Source: SLFH01 sp050486265 (lineage in GTDB: Bacteria > Planctomycetota > Phycisphaerae > Phycisphaerales > UBA1924). From it: a stretch of DNA of 64,000 bases. The position numbers were made by a program, and so were the translations under genes. The stretch is from NCBI GenBank assembly GCA_050486265.1, contig JBJHCY010000011.1, forward strand, positions 33,360 through 97,359, written 5' to 3'. Position 1 is the first letter of the stretch, and each line of letters begins with the position of its first letter. The notes below the pieces were generated by a model that had not been told where the DNA came from, did not search any database, and saw only the letters and a program-made list of their open reading frames with translations. This document shows positions 37,441 to 46,155 of this stretch, piece after piece.

Positions 37441-38120
37441 GGGTCTTCATCATCGGCATCGCCGGCGGCGTCGGCCGCCGCGTCGCGGAGCAGCTTGCCG
37501 GGGCGGGTGATCAACCCGGCGGCTTGGTGCGCCGACCGGAGCAGGCGGAGGCGCTCGCCTCGGCGGGTATCCGGACGGCGCCAGGCGATCTGGTCGCCCT
37601 GTCGGTCGACCAGCTGGCGGCGCTCCTGCGCGGCTACGACGCGATCGTGTTCAGCGCCGGCGCGGGCGGGAAGGAGAACGACGAGGCAACCACCCGCGTC
37701 GACGGGGACGGGCCGGGAAAGCTGGCCGCCGCGGCCAAACGCGCCGGGGTGCGTCGCTTCCTCCTCGTCTCGGTCTTTCCCGAGGCCTGGCGCGAACGGC
37801 GCATGGATGCCTCGTTCGAACACTACATGGTCCAGAAGAAGAAGGCTGAGACTCAACTGGTCCTGACTGACCTCGACTGGCTGATTGTGCGCCCGTCCGC
37901 CCTGACCGATGCGCCCGGAGCGGGCCGGGTCGATCTCGGCCTCGCCAAGGTCCACACCGAAATCGCCCGCGACGATGTCGCCGCGACCATCGTGGAGCTG
38001 CTGCGAACTCCCGGCCTCAACCGGTTGATCCTGGAGTTGACCGGTGGCGGCGTCCCGATCCGCGAGGCGGTCGGTGCGATGGCCGTCGATTCGGCGACAA
38101 ACGCACGGGTCTCGCAATGA
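37437..38120 (+). CDS. NAD(P)-binding atypical SDR (NmrA/YwnB-like)
   Basis: 227 aa, ATG 37437 overlapping the DJ-1 stop. Rossmann start MRVFIIGIAGGVGRRVAEQL (GxxGxxG), VRRPEQAEAL (Arg pair suits NADP), DAIVFSAGAGG, RFLLVSVFPEA, then HYMVQKKKAE (YxxxK-like) and DLDWLIVRPSALTDAPG. Typical of small NAD(P)H-dependent reductases without metal or flavin. Substrate unknown; pairing with DJ-1 suggests quinone or carbonyl detoxification. Confidence 0.87.
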   Translation: MRVFIIGIAGGVGRRVAEQLAGAGDQPGGLVRRPEQAEALASAGIRTAPGDLVALSVDQLAALLRGYDAIVFSAGAGGKENDEATTRVDGDGPGKLAAAAKRAGVRRFLLVSVFPEAWRERRMDASFEHYMVQKKKAETQLVLTDLDWLIVRPSALTDAPGAGRVDLGLAKVHTEIARDDVAATIVELLRTPGLNRLILELTGGGVPIREAVGAMAVDSATNARVSQ

Positions 38121-38500
38121 TCGCACGCTACGGACACCGACAGGTCGGCGTAGCCGATGTCCGCCGATCGCCTTCGGTTCTTCGTCCGCGTGCCGTCAGC
38201 CCAATGAATGAACCACTCTCCGCGACCGACGCCGCACTTCGGAGCTTTCGCGGCGCTAAGTCCTCCTGAAAGCCAGCGTTTTGGCAGCCGGATTGGCTGC
38301 GTCCTACCGAGCCTGAGCAGGCGGAAGGTTGTTTCGATGTGGGCCGGATTGAGATACGGATTCGCTGGATGAGGCACGGTAGCTCTGACGAGTCCCGGTT
38401 CACGCGACCTGTTCATGCCGCGACATAGGCCGTGTCCACCTCCCACGCTCAGTATGTGGAGATGGGGGCGGTTGAAGATTTGCCACCAGGAGAGTCGACA
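38121..38500. other. 380-bp spacer before the alpha/beta hydrolase gene
   Basis: No supported gene. Minus-strand ORFs here lack a ribosome binding site and family features. It carries the second copy of the 22-bp upstream repeat near its right end and may be the remnant of a recombination event. Confidence 0.4.
38433..38454 (+). repeat. 22-bp upstream repeat, copy 2
   Basis: TGTCCACCTCCCACGCTCAG then TA; matches 34725-34746 at 20 of 22 positions. It lies 46 bases before the ATG at 38501. Confidence 0.7.
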
Positions 38501-39328
38501 ATGGGCACGGTGACAACACGCGACAATGTATCGATCTACTACAAGGACTGGGGCGACCCGCATGGGCAGCCGATCGTATTCAGCCACGGTTGGCCGCTGA
38601 GCTCTGATGCCTGGGACGCCCAGATGCTGTTCATGGGTGATCACGGTTTTCGGTGCATCGCGCACGACCGGAGGGGGCACGGGCGATCAAGCCAGCCATG
38701 GACCGGCAATGACATGGACCACTACGCGGACGACCTCGCCGACCTTGTGGCTAGTCTTGATCTTCGTGATGCGATCCATGTCGGCCACTCGACCGGCGGC
38801 GGCGAAGTCGCCCGCTACATCGGGCGACACGGGACCTCTCGCGTCGCCAAGGCCGTGCTAATCGGCGCTGTCCCGCCCCTCATGCTCAGAACACCCGCGA
38901 ACCCCGGGGGGCTGCCTATGGAGGTCTTCGACAAGATCCGGGCGGGGACGCTTCGCGACCGCTCGCAGTTCTTCAAAGACATCACGATCCCCTTTTACGG
39001 CGCGAACCGGCCGGGCGCATCGTTCGCCCCAGGGCTCACCGATGCGTTCTGGCTTCAGGGGATGCTCGGGGGCATCAAGAACCTCTACGACTGCATCAAG
39101 GCCTTCTCCGAGACCGACTTCACCGATGATCTCGAGAAATTCGATGTCCCTACCCTTCTCCTGCACGGCGATGATGACCAGATCGTCCCGATCGAAGCAT
39201 CGGCTATTGCGAGTTCCAAGGTCGTCCCGGACGCGATCCTGAAGATCTACGAGGGCGGCGACCACGGCATCTGTGTGACCCAGGCGGACCGCGTCAACGC
39301 CGATCTCCTTGCCTTCTTCCGCTCATGA
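38501..39328 (+). CDS. Alpha/beta hydrolase (non-heme chloroperoxidase/esterase type)
   Basis: 275 aa; ATG 38501 follows AGGAGAG (38488-38494). Catalytic triad visible: Ser in VGHSTGGGEV, Asp in LLLHGDDDQIVP, His in YEGGDHGICV. Oxyanion HGWPLSS and AHDRRGHGRS complete the fold. YYKDWGDPHGQPIVFSHGWP and SFFYGANRPG-like stretches are those of bacterial cofactor-free haloperoxidase/esterase proteins, where the perhydrolase activity is a side reaction. Substrate unknown. Confidence 0.9.
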   Translation: MGTVTTRDNVSIYYKDWGDPHGQPIVFSHGWPLSSDAWDAQMLFMGDHGFRCIAHDRRGHGRSSQPWTGNDMDHYADDLADLVASLDLRDAIHVGHSTGGGEVARYIGRHGTSRVAKAVLIGAVPPLMLRTPANPGGLPMEVFDKIRAGTLRDRSQFFKDITIPFYGANRPGASFAPGLTDAFWLQGMLGGIKNLYDCIKAFSETDFTDDLEKFDVPTLLLHGDDDQIVPIEASAIASSKVVPDAILKIYEGGDHGICVTQADRVNADLLAFFRS

Positions 39329-39397
39329 ACCCCGGGTACACTTGATCCGCTCGCATTTGTATCAACCGCAACAGCACCCAACACAAGGAACAGCACA

Positions 39398-40106
39398 ATG
39401 GCAACCGACCGACCCAAGCTCAGCGAGAAGGGCCTGCTCACCCCCGTCAACTGCGTCGTCGCTCTCATCGACCTCCAGCCCCAGATGCTCTTCGGTGTCG
39501 GGATGAGCGGCGAGTTCGACCGCCAGAACATCATCAACCGCAATGTCGCGCTCTGCAAGGCGGCGCGGGTCTTTGGCGTGCCGACGGTTCTCTCCACCGT
39601 CGAGACCAAGGCGTTCAGCGGCCACACTTGGCCCCAGGTGATCGCAGCGCTTGGTGGTCAACAGCCGATTGAGCGCACGAGCATGAACTCGTGGGACGAC
39701 GAGAACTTCGTTCGAGCAATCAACGACGCTGGCGGCGGCGGGCGCAGGAAGATCGTGCTCGCCGGGCTCTGGACAGAGACATGCGTCGCGCTTCCGACCA
39801 TACCAGGCGATCCACGACGGCTACGAGGTGTATGTCGTCGAGGACTGCTGCGGCGATGTCAGCCAGCTTGCGCATGATAACGCGATGAAACGCTGTATCC
39901 AAGCGGGAGCGAAGCCCGTTACGGCTCTGTCCGTCATGCTCGAATGGCAACGCGATTGGGCCCACAGAGGGACCTATGACGCGGTCATGGACATCACAAA
40001 GACCCACTTCGGAGCTTACGGGGTCGGAGTGGAATACGCATACACCATGGTGCACGGCACGCCGCCCACCGTTTTTTCGCAGTACACCGTGCCCAAGAGC
40101 GACTAA
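39398..40106 (+). pseudogene. Isochorismatase-family hydrolase, paralog 2, one-base frameshift
   Basis: ATG 39398 after AAGGAA. Frame 1 reads VALIDLQPQMLFGVGMSGEF ... AGLWTETCVALPT with Asp and Cys intact, then goes out of frame at about 39800-39803. The correct continuation (QAIHDGYEVYVVEDCCGD, ending VFSQYTVPKSD at 40106) is in the next frame. Removing one A (ATACCAGG to ATCCAGG) restores TIQAIHDGYEV exactly. So one base was inserted, by recent mutation or sequencing error; otherwise the protein would be about 235 aa. Confidence 0.85.
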
Positions 40107-40213
40107 GAAAGAACTGTTCAGTTTCGACACAACGAAATGCGCGGCGAGACAGTTTCCTCGGTACGCGGGCTCTGGCCCTGTTCGCTGGACGCGAGACGGC
40201 ATCGGAGTACGCC

Positions 40214-42211
40214 ATGGCGAAGGTCACCCGAAGAGAAGCGATTGCAACCGGACTGGCCGCCGCTGCGGCTGCCGCCGTTGGCGGATCTGCATCCAGCAAA
40301 GCCCGCGACGAAGGGATCCGAAACATGTCAAGCGAACCCGAACTCATCCTGACGCGGGGCAGAATCACCACGCTTGACCCCGCTCGTCCGGAGGTCGAAG
40401 CGATCGCCTTTGCGGCCGGCAGGGTGCTCGCGACCGGAACGATCGCCGAGGTCGAGAAGTTGGCGAAGGCGCGAACACAGCGGATCGACCTCAATGGGCG
40501 TCGCGTGATCCCGGGTCTGAACGACTCGCACATCCATGTGATCCGCGGCGGGCTCAACTACAACATGGAACTCCGCTGGGACGGCGTGTGGTCGCTCGCC
40601 GATGCGCTCGAGATGCTCCGGCTCCAGGCGCTTCGGACCCCGGCGCCGCAATGGGTCCGCGTGGTCGGCGGCTGGAGCGAGTTCCAGTTCAAAGAGCGTC
40701 GGATGCCCACGCTCGAAGAGATCAATGCGGCATCACCCGATGTTCCTGTCTTCATCCTGAACCTGTACTCGAGCGCATTGCTCAACAAGGCCGCGCTCCG
40801 GGCCCTCGGATACGACCGAAACCCACCCAGCTTCGGCGGCGGCGTGATCGAGCGAGACAAGCGGGGCAACCCGACGGGCATGCTGTTGGCTAAGCCGAGC
40901 GCGATGATCCTGTACCAGACCCTGGCGATGGGGCCGAAGCTCGGCCTCGACGACCAGATCAATTCCACTCGACACTTCATGCGTGAGTTGAATCGTCTTG
41001 GCGTCACGAGCATCATCGACGCGGGCGGCGGCGGGCAGAACTACCCGGATGACTACAAAGTCATTCAAACCCTTCGCGACCTTGATCAGCTCACGCTTCG
41101 CATCAGTTACGACCTCTTCGCCCAGAAGGCGGGCAGCGAGCTCGAGGATTTCCGCCGCTGGACCAAGATGGTCAAGCCCGGCCACGGTGACGAGATGCTG
41201 CGGCTGATCGGGGCAGGGGAGAATCTGAGTTGGTCGGCGGCGGATTTCGAGATTTTCACCGAGCCTCGCCCCGACCTCTCGCCCGCGATGGAAGCCCAGC
41301 TCGAACCGATCATCCGCCTGCTGGCCGAGGCACGATGGCCCTTCCGGATCCATGCGACATACGACCAGTCGATATCGAGATTTCTCGACATCTTCGAGAA
41401 GGTCAACCGGGAGGTCCCGCTCCAACAGCCGGGAAGTAAGCTGCACTGGTTTATCGACCACGCCGAGACGATCTCCGACCGCAACATCGACCGGATCGCG
41501 GCGATGGGCGGGGGTATAGCGGTCCAGCACCGAATGATGTACCAGGGTGAGTACTTCCTCGACCGCTACGGGGCGGAGCAGATCAAACGCACGCCGCCGA
41601 TACGCCGGATCTTGAGCGCGGGGCTCCCGCTCGGGGGCGGCACCGATGCGACACGCGTTGCGAGCTATAACCCGTGGGTATCGCTGGCATGGATGGTCAC
41701 GGGCCGCACGCTCGGCGGCCTCCAGATGTATGAGGAGAGCAACCTGCTCTCGCGCGAGGAAGCACTGCGTGTGTGGACGCAGGGGAGCGCCTGGTTCAGC
41801 TCAGACCAGGCCGTGAAGGGCGCCCTCACTCCCGGCGCCTTTGGCGATGCCGCTGTGCTGAGCGATGACTACATGCGTTGCGACGAGAACAAGATCAAGG
41901 ATCTTCAATCGGTGCTCACGATCCTGGGCGGCCGCGTCGTCTACGCCGGCGAGGACTTCGAGCGGCTGGGCCCTGCGGCGATTCCGATCAGCCCCGACTG
42001 GTCGCCCGTCAAGGAGTTCGGCGGATACGGAGCTCCGCACTATGTCGCGGCCGCCGCAGTTGAACGCCATGGCCATTCCTGCTGCGGACACGCCGCGTCC
42101 TGTTCGCACGAGCGTCATTCGCCGCAGAAGAGCATCGCTTCCCGCCTCGGCGATTGGATTGCTGGTTCACGGCACGAGTGGGATCCGGGGTGCTCATGCT
42201 TCGCGTTCTAG
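40214..42211 (+). CDS. Tat-exported amidohydrolase (YtcJ/Amidohydrolase_3 family)
   Basis: 665 aa, ATG 40214. Tat signal TRREAIATGLAAAAAAAVGG (twin Arg). Amidohydrolase fold: ILTRGRITTLDP, VIPGLNDSHIHV (metal HxH as HIH), GVTSIIDAGGGGQ, RIHATYDQSISR and HWFIDHAETIS (metal His), GGIAVQHRMMYQGE, GGGTDATRVASYNPW (catalytic Asp). A Cys/His-rich stretch HGHSCCGHAASCSHERH (about 618-634) may bind metal and recurs in relatives. YtcJ-type enzymes act on N-substituted imides, ureas or formamides; the real substrate is unknown. Confidence 0.9.
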   Translation: MAKVTRREAIATGLAAAAAAAVGGSASSKARDEGIRNMSSEPELILTRGRITTLDPARPEVEAIAFAAGRVLATGTIAEVEKLAKARTQRIDLNGRRVIPGLNDSHIHVIRGGLNYNMELRWDGVWSLADALEMLRLQALRTPAPQWVRVVGGWSEFQFKERRMPTLEEINAASPDVPVFILNLYSSALLNKAALRALGYDRNPPSFGGGVIERDKRGNPTGMLLAKPSAMILYQTLAMGPKLGLDDQINSTRHFMRELNRLGVTSIIDAGGGGQNYPDDYKVIQTLRDLDQLTLRISYDLFAQKAGSELEDFRRWTKMVKPGHGDEMLRLIGAGENLSWSAADFEIFTEPRPDLSPAMEAQLEPIIRLLAEARWPFRIHATYDQSISRFLDIFEKVNREVPLQQPGSKLHWFIDHAETISDRNIDRIAAMGGGIAVQHRMMYQGEYFLDRYGAEQIKRTPPIRRILSAGLPLGGGTDATRVASYNPWVSLAWMVTGRTLGGLQMYEESNLLSREEALRVWTQGSAWFSSDQAVKGALTPGAFGDAAVLSDDYMRCDENKIKDLQSVLTILGGRVVYAGEDFERLGPAAIPISPDWSPVKEFGGYGAPHYVAAAAVERHGHSCCGHAASCSHERHSPQKSIASRLGDWIAGSRHEWDPGCSCFAF

Positions 42212-42423
42212 AGCGATCTCGCTGGCAGGTTACTCTGCTGGCGAGTCTTGGTGCATTTCCTTGCCATGTGGTCGCTCAGGATGTCCAATCGAGTGCTTTG
42301 CAAGTCGAGCGCGACCTGGCGTGGCGGATGCGGGTGGGTGACAATTGTCGCGGCGCACGCGTGTCTCTGGGCCAGCCATGCGGTGGCTGGCGGTGGTGGG
42401 GGTGACATGGAAATCTCTCCTGT

Positions 42424-42435
42424 CGGTCCGGACCG
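42424..42435. promoter_or_regulatory. 12-bp palindrome upstream of the MFS gene
   Basis: CGGTCCGGACCG is a perfect palindrome 22 bases before ATG 42457 and could be an operator. No regulator gene is adjacent on this side. Confidence 0.3.
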
Positions 42436-42456
42436 GTCGTTCTGGCGAGCATTCTG

Positions 42457-44100
42457 ATGGCGAACAGCGACTCATCAAATGTGTCCTCTGCTCCGGCGCC
42501 GGGCCCGTGGTCTCCGCTCGGTGTGCGCATGTTCCGCTGGCTCTGGTTGGCGGCGTTGTTTTCGAACATCGGCACATGGATGCACGAGGTCTCGGCGAGT
42601 TGGCTGATGACAGAGTTGTCGCCGTCGCGGTTCATGGTTGCTCTTGTTCAGGCCGCCACTATGGGGCCGGTATTCCTTCTGGGGCTGCCCGCCGGCGCCC
42701 TCGCGGACATTATTGACCGTCGCCGTCTGCTCATGTTCGCTCAAGTGTGGAACTTGATCTCCGCGGGTCTGCTCGCAGCGATGACATTCGCCGAACTCGT
42801 AACGCCCGGGATGCTGCTCGCTCTCGTTGGCTTGCTCGCGATCGGCTCGGCGCTGCACATGCCCGCGTTTCAGGCGATCGTACCCGATCTCGTGCCGAGA
42901 CCAATGCTCAAGCCCGCCGTCACGCTGAATGGCGTTTCGATCAACCTTGCGCGAGCGATCGGTCCGGCGCTCGCTGGGCTGATTATCTCCGTGCTCGGCA
43001 TCTGGGCGGCCTTCGCCATCAATGCGATGACCTTTCTTGCGGTCTTTTTCGTTGTCTGGCGCTGGCGGCCCTCGCCAAGGTTATCTCAATTGCCTCCCGA
43101 GCATCTGGTTCGTGCCGTGCTGGTCGGGCTTCGCTATGCTCGGCATGATCGACCGTTGCAGATCGTGCTCGCGCGTACCGCACTGTTCATGGTCTGCGCA
43201 TCGGCCGGCTGGGCTCTACTTCCGGTGGTGGTGCGTTCCGAACTCGGCCGCTCGGCGGCCGATTACGGCACCGCACTTGCGGCGGTAGGTGTCGGCGCTA
43301 TCTCCGGTGTGTTCCTGCTCCCAAGACTTGGTCGGAAGCTCCGGGCAGATATGCTCATGATTGCCGCGACACTCGCCTTTGCGTGCGGGTTGATAGCCAT
43401 GGCCCTCATATCCAGCTTCTGGCTTCTCGTCCCATGCTTGGTGTTGCTTGGTTTAGCGTGGCTTACTGTGATGGCCACCCTCAACGCCTCCGCGCAGACA
43501 GTACTGCCGAACTGGGTTCGGGCGAGGGGTCTCTCCGTCTATATGATCGTCTTTTCCGGGTCGATGGCGTTCGGCGCCGCTGCTTGGGGGCTTGTTGCAG
43601 ATCTGACGGCTACACCGACCTCGCTACTCGTCGCGGCTTGCCTTGCGAGCGCGGGCTGTCTGCTCGCCCCGTTCCTGCCTCTGGCGACAGGCGAACTGCG
43701 AGATCTCGCGGCAACCAAGCACATGCCTGTGCACAGCGAGCAACCCGTCGCAGACGATACCGGTGAGGTTCAGATCCTTGTCCACTACCGTATCGATCCC
43801 GCGGACGAGACCGAGTTCCTCGGGCTCTTACAGCGTATACGACGGTGGCGTTTACGGACTGGCGCGCACGCTTGGTGTATCTACCGCGATTATGATCGAC
43901 CCGATCACTGGATCGAGTCCTTTGTGGTATCGTCCTGGGTCGAGCACCTCCGGCAGCACAAGCGCACGACCGAAGAGGATTGGTCGCTGCATGAAGCCGC
44001 GTACCGGTTGCATCAAGGGGATGAACCGCCCCGGGTCGTCCATCTGATCGTCCCGCGTGCGGATGGGACTTTCCCTAGACGCGACGAAGAAAGTGCATAA
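42457..44100 (+). CDS. MFS exporter (EntS-like) with C-terminal ABM-like domain
   Basis: 547 aa, ATG 42457. Twelve predicted helices in residues 20-410: RMFRWLWLAALFSNIGTWMH, VFLLGLPAGALADIIDRRRL (MFS motif A), LVPRPMLKPAVTLNGVSINL, ARAIGPALAGLII, and VLPNWVRARGLSVYMIV. This is the MFS_3/EntS group of efflux carriers. The last ~120 residues form a cytosolic domain (ILVHYRIDPADETEFLGLLQ, WCIYRDYDRPDHWIESFVV) that resembles the ABM monooxygenase-like fold. Likely exports a small toxic or catabolic compound linked to the adjacent amidohydrolase. Confidence 0.9.
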   Translation: MANSDSSNVSSAPAPGPWSPLGVRMFRWLWLAALFSNIGTWMHEVSASWLMTELSPSRFMVALVQAATMGPVFLLGLPAGALADIIDRRRLLMFAQVWNLISAGLLAAMTFAELVTPGMLLALVGLLAIGSALHMPAFQAIVPDLVPRPMLKPAVTLNGVSINLARAIGPALAGLIISVLGIWAAFAINAMTFLAVFFVVWRWRPSPRLSQLPPEHLVRAVLVGLRYARHDRPLQIVLARTALFMVCASAGWALLPVVVRSELGRSAADYGTALAAVGVGAISGVFLLPRLGRKLRADMLMIAATLAFACGLIAMALISSFWLLVPCLVLLGLAWLTVMATLNASAQTVLPNWVRARGLSVYMIVFSGSMAFGAAAWGLVADLTATPTSLLVAACLASAGCLLAPFLPLATGELRDLAATKHMPVHSEQPVADDTGEVQILVHYRIDPADETEFLGLLQRIRRWRLRTGAHAWCIYRDYDRPDHWIESFVVSSWVEHLRQHKRTTEEDWSLHEAAYRLHQGDEPPRVVHLIVPRADGTFPRRDEESA

Positions 44101-44311
44101 ACTCGCTCGGAACCACCCCGATGGGGGTCCGCCTTAAGCCTCCAGCCGACGAGAGTCAGGGACGATCTGGGCGAGATGTGTTCTCAATGTCGATCTTGTC
44201 CGTGGCAAAGCGCAAAGATGCGGGCTGTTTCGGGCGTGTACTGCTCATTGTGCTCGTTGCGGCCCGGTTCTTCCCGTTCAGCGGAGAGCGGGCGGCTGAT
44301 GGCTGAGCCCA

Positions 44312-44806
44312 GTGGGCAATACCAGCTTTAGCAAAGCCCGCCTCAGCATTGACAATGCCGCGTTGCTGCTCATCGATCGCCAGAGCGGGATAATGCAGTT
44401 CGTGCACGACGAATCACCCGCGGAGTTCCGAAACAATGTGATCGCGTTGGCCAGGCTCGGCGTCGCGTTCCGTCTACCAACGGTCATCACGACGAGCTAT
44501 GAAGAAGGGCCCAACGGGCCGTTCATCGGTGAAATCAACAACATCTATCCCGGCTCGCCCCTCACCAGGCGCCACGGAGAAATCAGCGCGTGGGACGATC
44601 AGGACTTCGTTGATGCGGTCAAGCAGACAAGACTCATTAGCCTTATCATGGCTGGCGTGACCACCGATGTGTGCCTCGCATGCCCCGCTTTGCAGGCTGC
44701 CGAAGCGGGCTTTGTTGTGCATGCTGTGATCGATGCCTCGGGCGGGGACGATAACGCGACGCAGCAACTCGCACTCGAACGGATGAGCCGAGCGGGCGTG
44801 ACCTGG
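44312..44806 (+). pseudogene. Isochorismatase-family hydrolase, paralog 3, C-terminally truncated
   Basis: GTG 44312. Starts MGNTSFSKARLSIDNAALLL with IDRQSG (Asp), SYEEGPNGPFIGEINNIYPG and AGVTTDVCLACPALQAAEAG (Cys). Homology stops after LERMSRAGVTW, where paralogs continue with MTWFxAxCEL..DW. Past about 44803 the frame is random and runs to a stop at 45022. The sequence there instead encodes the tail of an unrelated protein in another frame. Probably inactive. Confidence 0.8.
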
Positions 44807-45207
44807 CCGACGGCGAGACGAGCGAGAGGTTCCGGGCCGTGCTCAAGCGCGACGGCGATGTTGTCGCGCACTCAAGGCACACACATGGCCACATCCAGGG
44901 AGGCCACTACAGGCGGACGGAGATTACGATCCACCGGCCGCACGATGAGCGGGAAGCGACCAACGCGCCGCGTTCGCCGCTGTCGGATTGGGCGAAGGGC
45001 GGCGACTACGAGCTTCTGGTGACCCGCAGTTCCGACGGCGGGCCGATCCGGCGGTTCCGGTGTACAGCCAAAGACGGCGAGATCGTGGAACTGCCCAACA
45101 CGCGGCTTGGCTTTGAGCCTCGGATCGATTACATTGTGCCGCGTGTGCCGGTGCGCGGGGTGAACACCTTCACGCTCGAACGCGCGATCTGGTTCCGGTC
45201 GGACTGA
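44800..45207 (+). pseudogene. 3' remnant of an unrelated gene joined to paralog 3
   Basis: Open frame without its own start: DLADGETSERFRAVLKRDGD, HGHIQGGHYRRTEITIHRPH, WAKGGDYELLVTRSSDGGPI, ending RAIWFRSD and stop at 45207. A GTG at 44839 could start it. Codon use is host-like and the sequence reads as a genuine beta-rich C-terminal domain. I do not recognise the family. The join to the hydrolase fragment at about 44800 marks a deletion or recombination point. Confidence 0.55.
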
Positions 45208-45219
45208 CGCGGGCAGAGG

Positions 45220-45255
45220 AAAAGGCGCGGGAAAAGGCGCGGGAAAAGCCGCGGG
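45220..45255. repeat. Three tandem copies of a 12-bp unit
   Basis: AAAAGGCGCGGG at 45220-45231 and 45232-45243, then AAAAGCCGCGGG (one change) at 45244-45255. Located between the gene remnant and the next small membrane protein gene, 23 bases before its start. Confidence 0.9.
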
Positions 45256-45277
45256 GCAAAGAGTGGGAGAATTTCGG

Positions 45278-45640
45278 ATGGGTTATTCCAAACGCGATCT
45301 CCGTGCGGCCGACATGCTCGCCCTGATCTTCGTCGGGCTGGGCCTTGCGCTCTTCGCCTACGGCGTCGTCCATTGGGTCGGTGCGAAGGGCGGGGCGAAG
45401 CCCGGGGACGCCAAGAACGAGGCGAAGCTCGTCGCCCCGGATCAGGCCGCCCCGGACCAGCCCGCGGCGCCCGCCGAGCCCAAGGACGGGGAGAAAGCGG
45501 CGGGGGAGGCCGAGCCTCCGGATCTGCTGCCGTTCGTGCTCGGGTCGGTGTTTGTCGCGCTCGGTGCTGCGTTGCACTTCAAGGTGCGGCAGCTGCAGCG
45601 GAGCGGGGGTGAGGAGCCTTCGGAGGACGAGGGGACTTAG
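45278..45640 (+). CDS. Two-helix membrane protein with Ala/Pro/Lys-rich linker
   Basis: 120 aa from ATG 45278 (GTG 45263 is an alternative). Helix 1 MLALIFVGLGLALFAYGVVH, helix 2 LLPFVLGSVFVALGAALHF, joined by a charged low-complexity segment (KPGDAKNEAKLVAPDQAAPD). The tail is Glu-rich (GEEPSEDEGT). High G+C as in the host, so it marks the return to host sequence between the decayed hydrolase and the low-G+C island. No family recognised. Confidence 0.65.
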   Translation: MGYSKRDLRAADMLALIFVGLGLALFAYGVVHWVGAKGGAKPGDAKNEAKLVAPDQAAPDQPAAPAEPKDGEKAAGEAEPPDLLPFVLGSVFVALGAALHFKVRQLQRSGGEEPSEDEGT

Positions 45641-46155
45641 CTCCAAACCTTGTAGTCGGCCGGGGCCCGAGTTGCGCGAGATAGGCTGGTGACAGGGTCC
45701 TTCCCCAGTTCTGACCGCCTCTGAGAGGGTTGGATAGACGATCGTGCAAGAGGAGATCATCGCTCAATATAGAGGGTGGGGGCGTCAGGCGATATGTCTT
45801 TGTTTGGTTCAAGTTTGTTGATTACTCTGGTATCATCGCGGGTGCGAACCGGCCTTGTTCGTGGATGGGCCGGCTACGGCCCCAAGGCTTGTCGAAGTGA
45901 AAGAGGTTGCGTCGGTGGGACGACTTCTCGTACATTGGCCGCTCAGCCCAGCGTCTCTGGCTTGGAGTCAAACTCGCGTGCGGAGAGGACCTGTCCGGCA
46001 GGGCGCTGAAAGGGCGACTTCCGTGTGACCGACAGTCTACAGCTTCAAACAGCCAAATGTGGCGCAGAGACCAAAAGTGACGCGGTTGTGTTTCGAATGA
46101 AACTCTCAGTCTTTCACCAATAACTCGAGTTGAGTTGTTCGCCTGGAGTGGAACG
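45641..46155. other. 515-bp spacer, left side of the low-G+C island
   Basis: No gene supported. Base composition drops from about 45.75 kb onward. Near the right end a perfect palindrome AACTCGAGTT (46122-46131) lies 25 bases before the island's first gene and may be an operator. No promoter with good -35/-10 spacing and no terminal repeats were seen by eye. Confidence 0.45.
46122..46131. promoter_or_regulatory. 10-bp palindrome before the island gene pair
   Basis: AACTCGAGTT, perfect palindrome, followed by GAGTT; candidate binding site for the first gene's product or another regulator. Confidence 0.3.

Noticed and set aside
38128..38403. Minus-strand 91-codon ORF in the 38.1-38.5 kb spacer
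   Set aside because: No ribosome binding site, Ser/Arg-rich random-looking composition, no family pattern; left as spacer.
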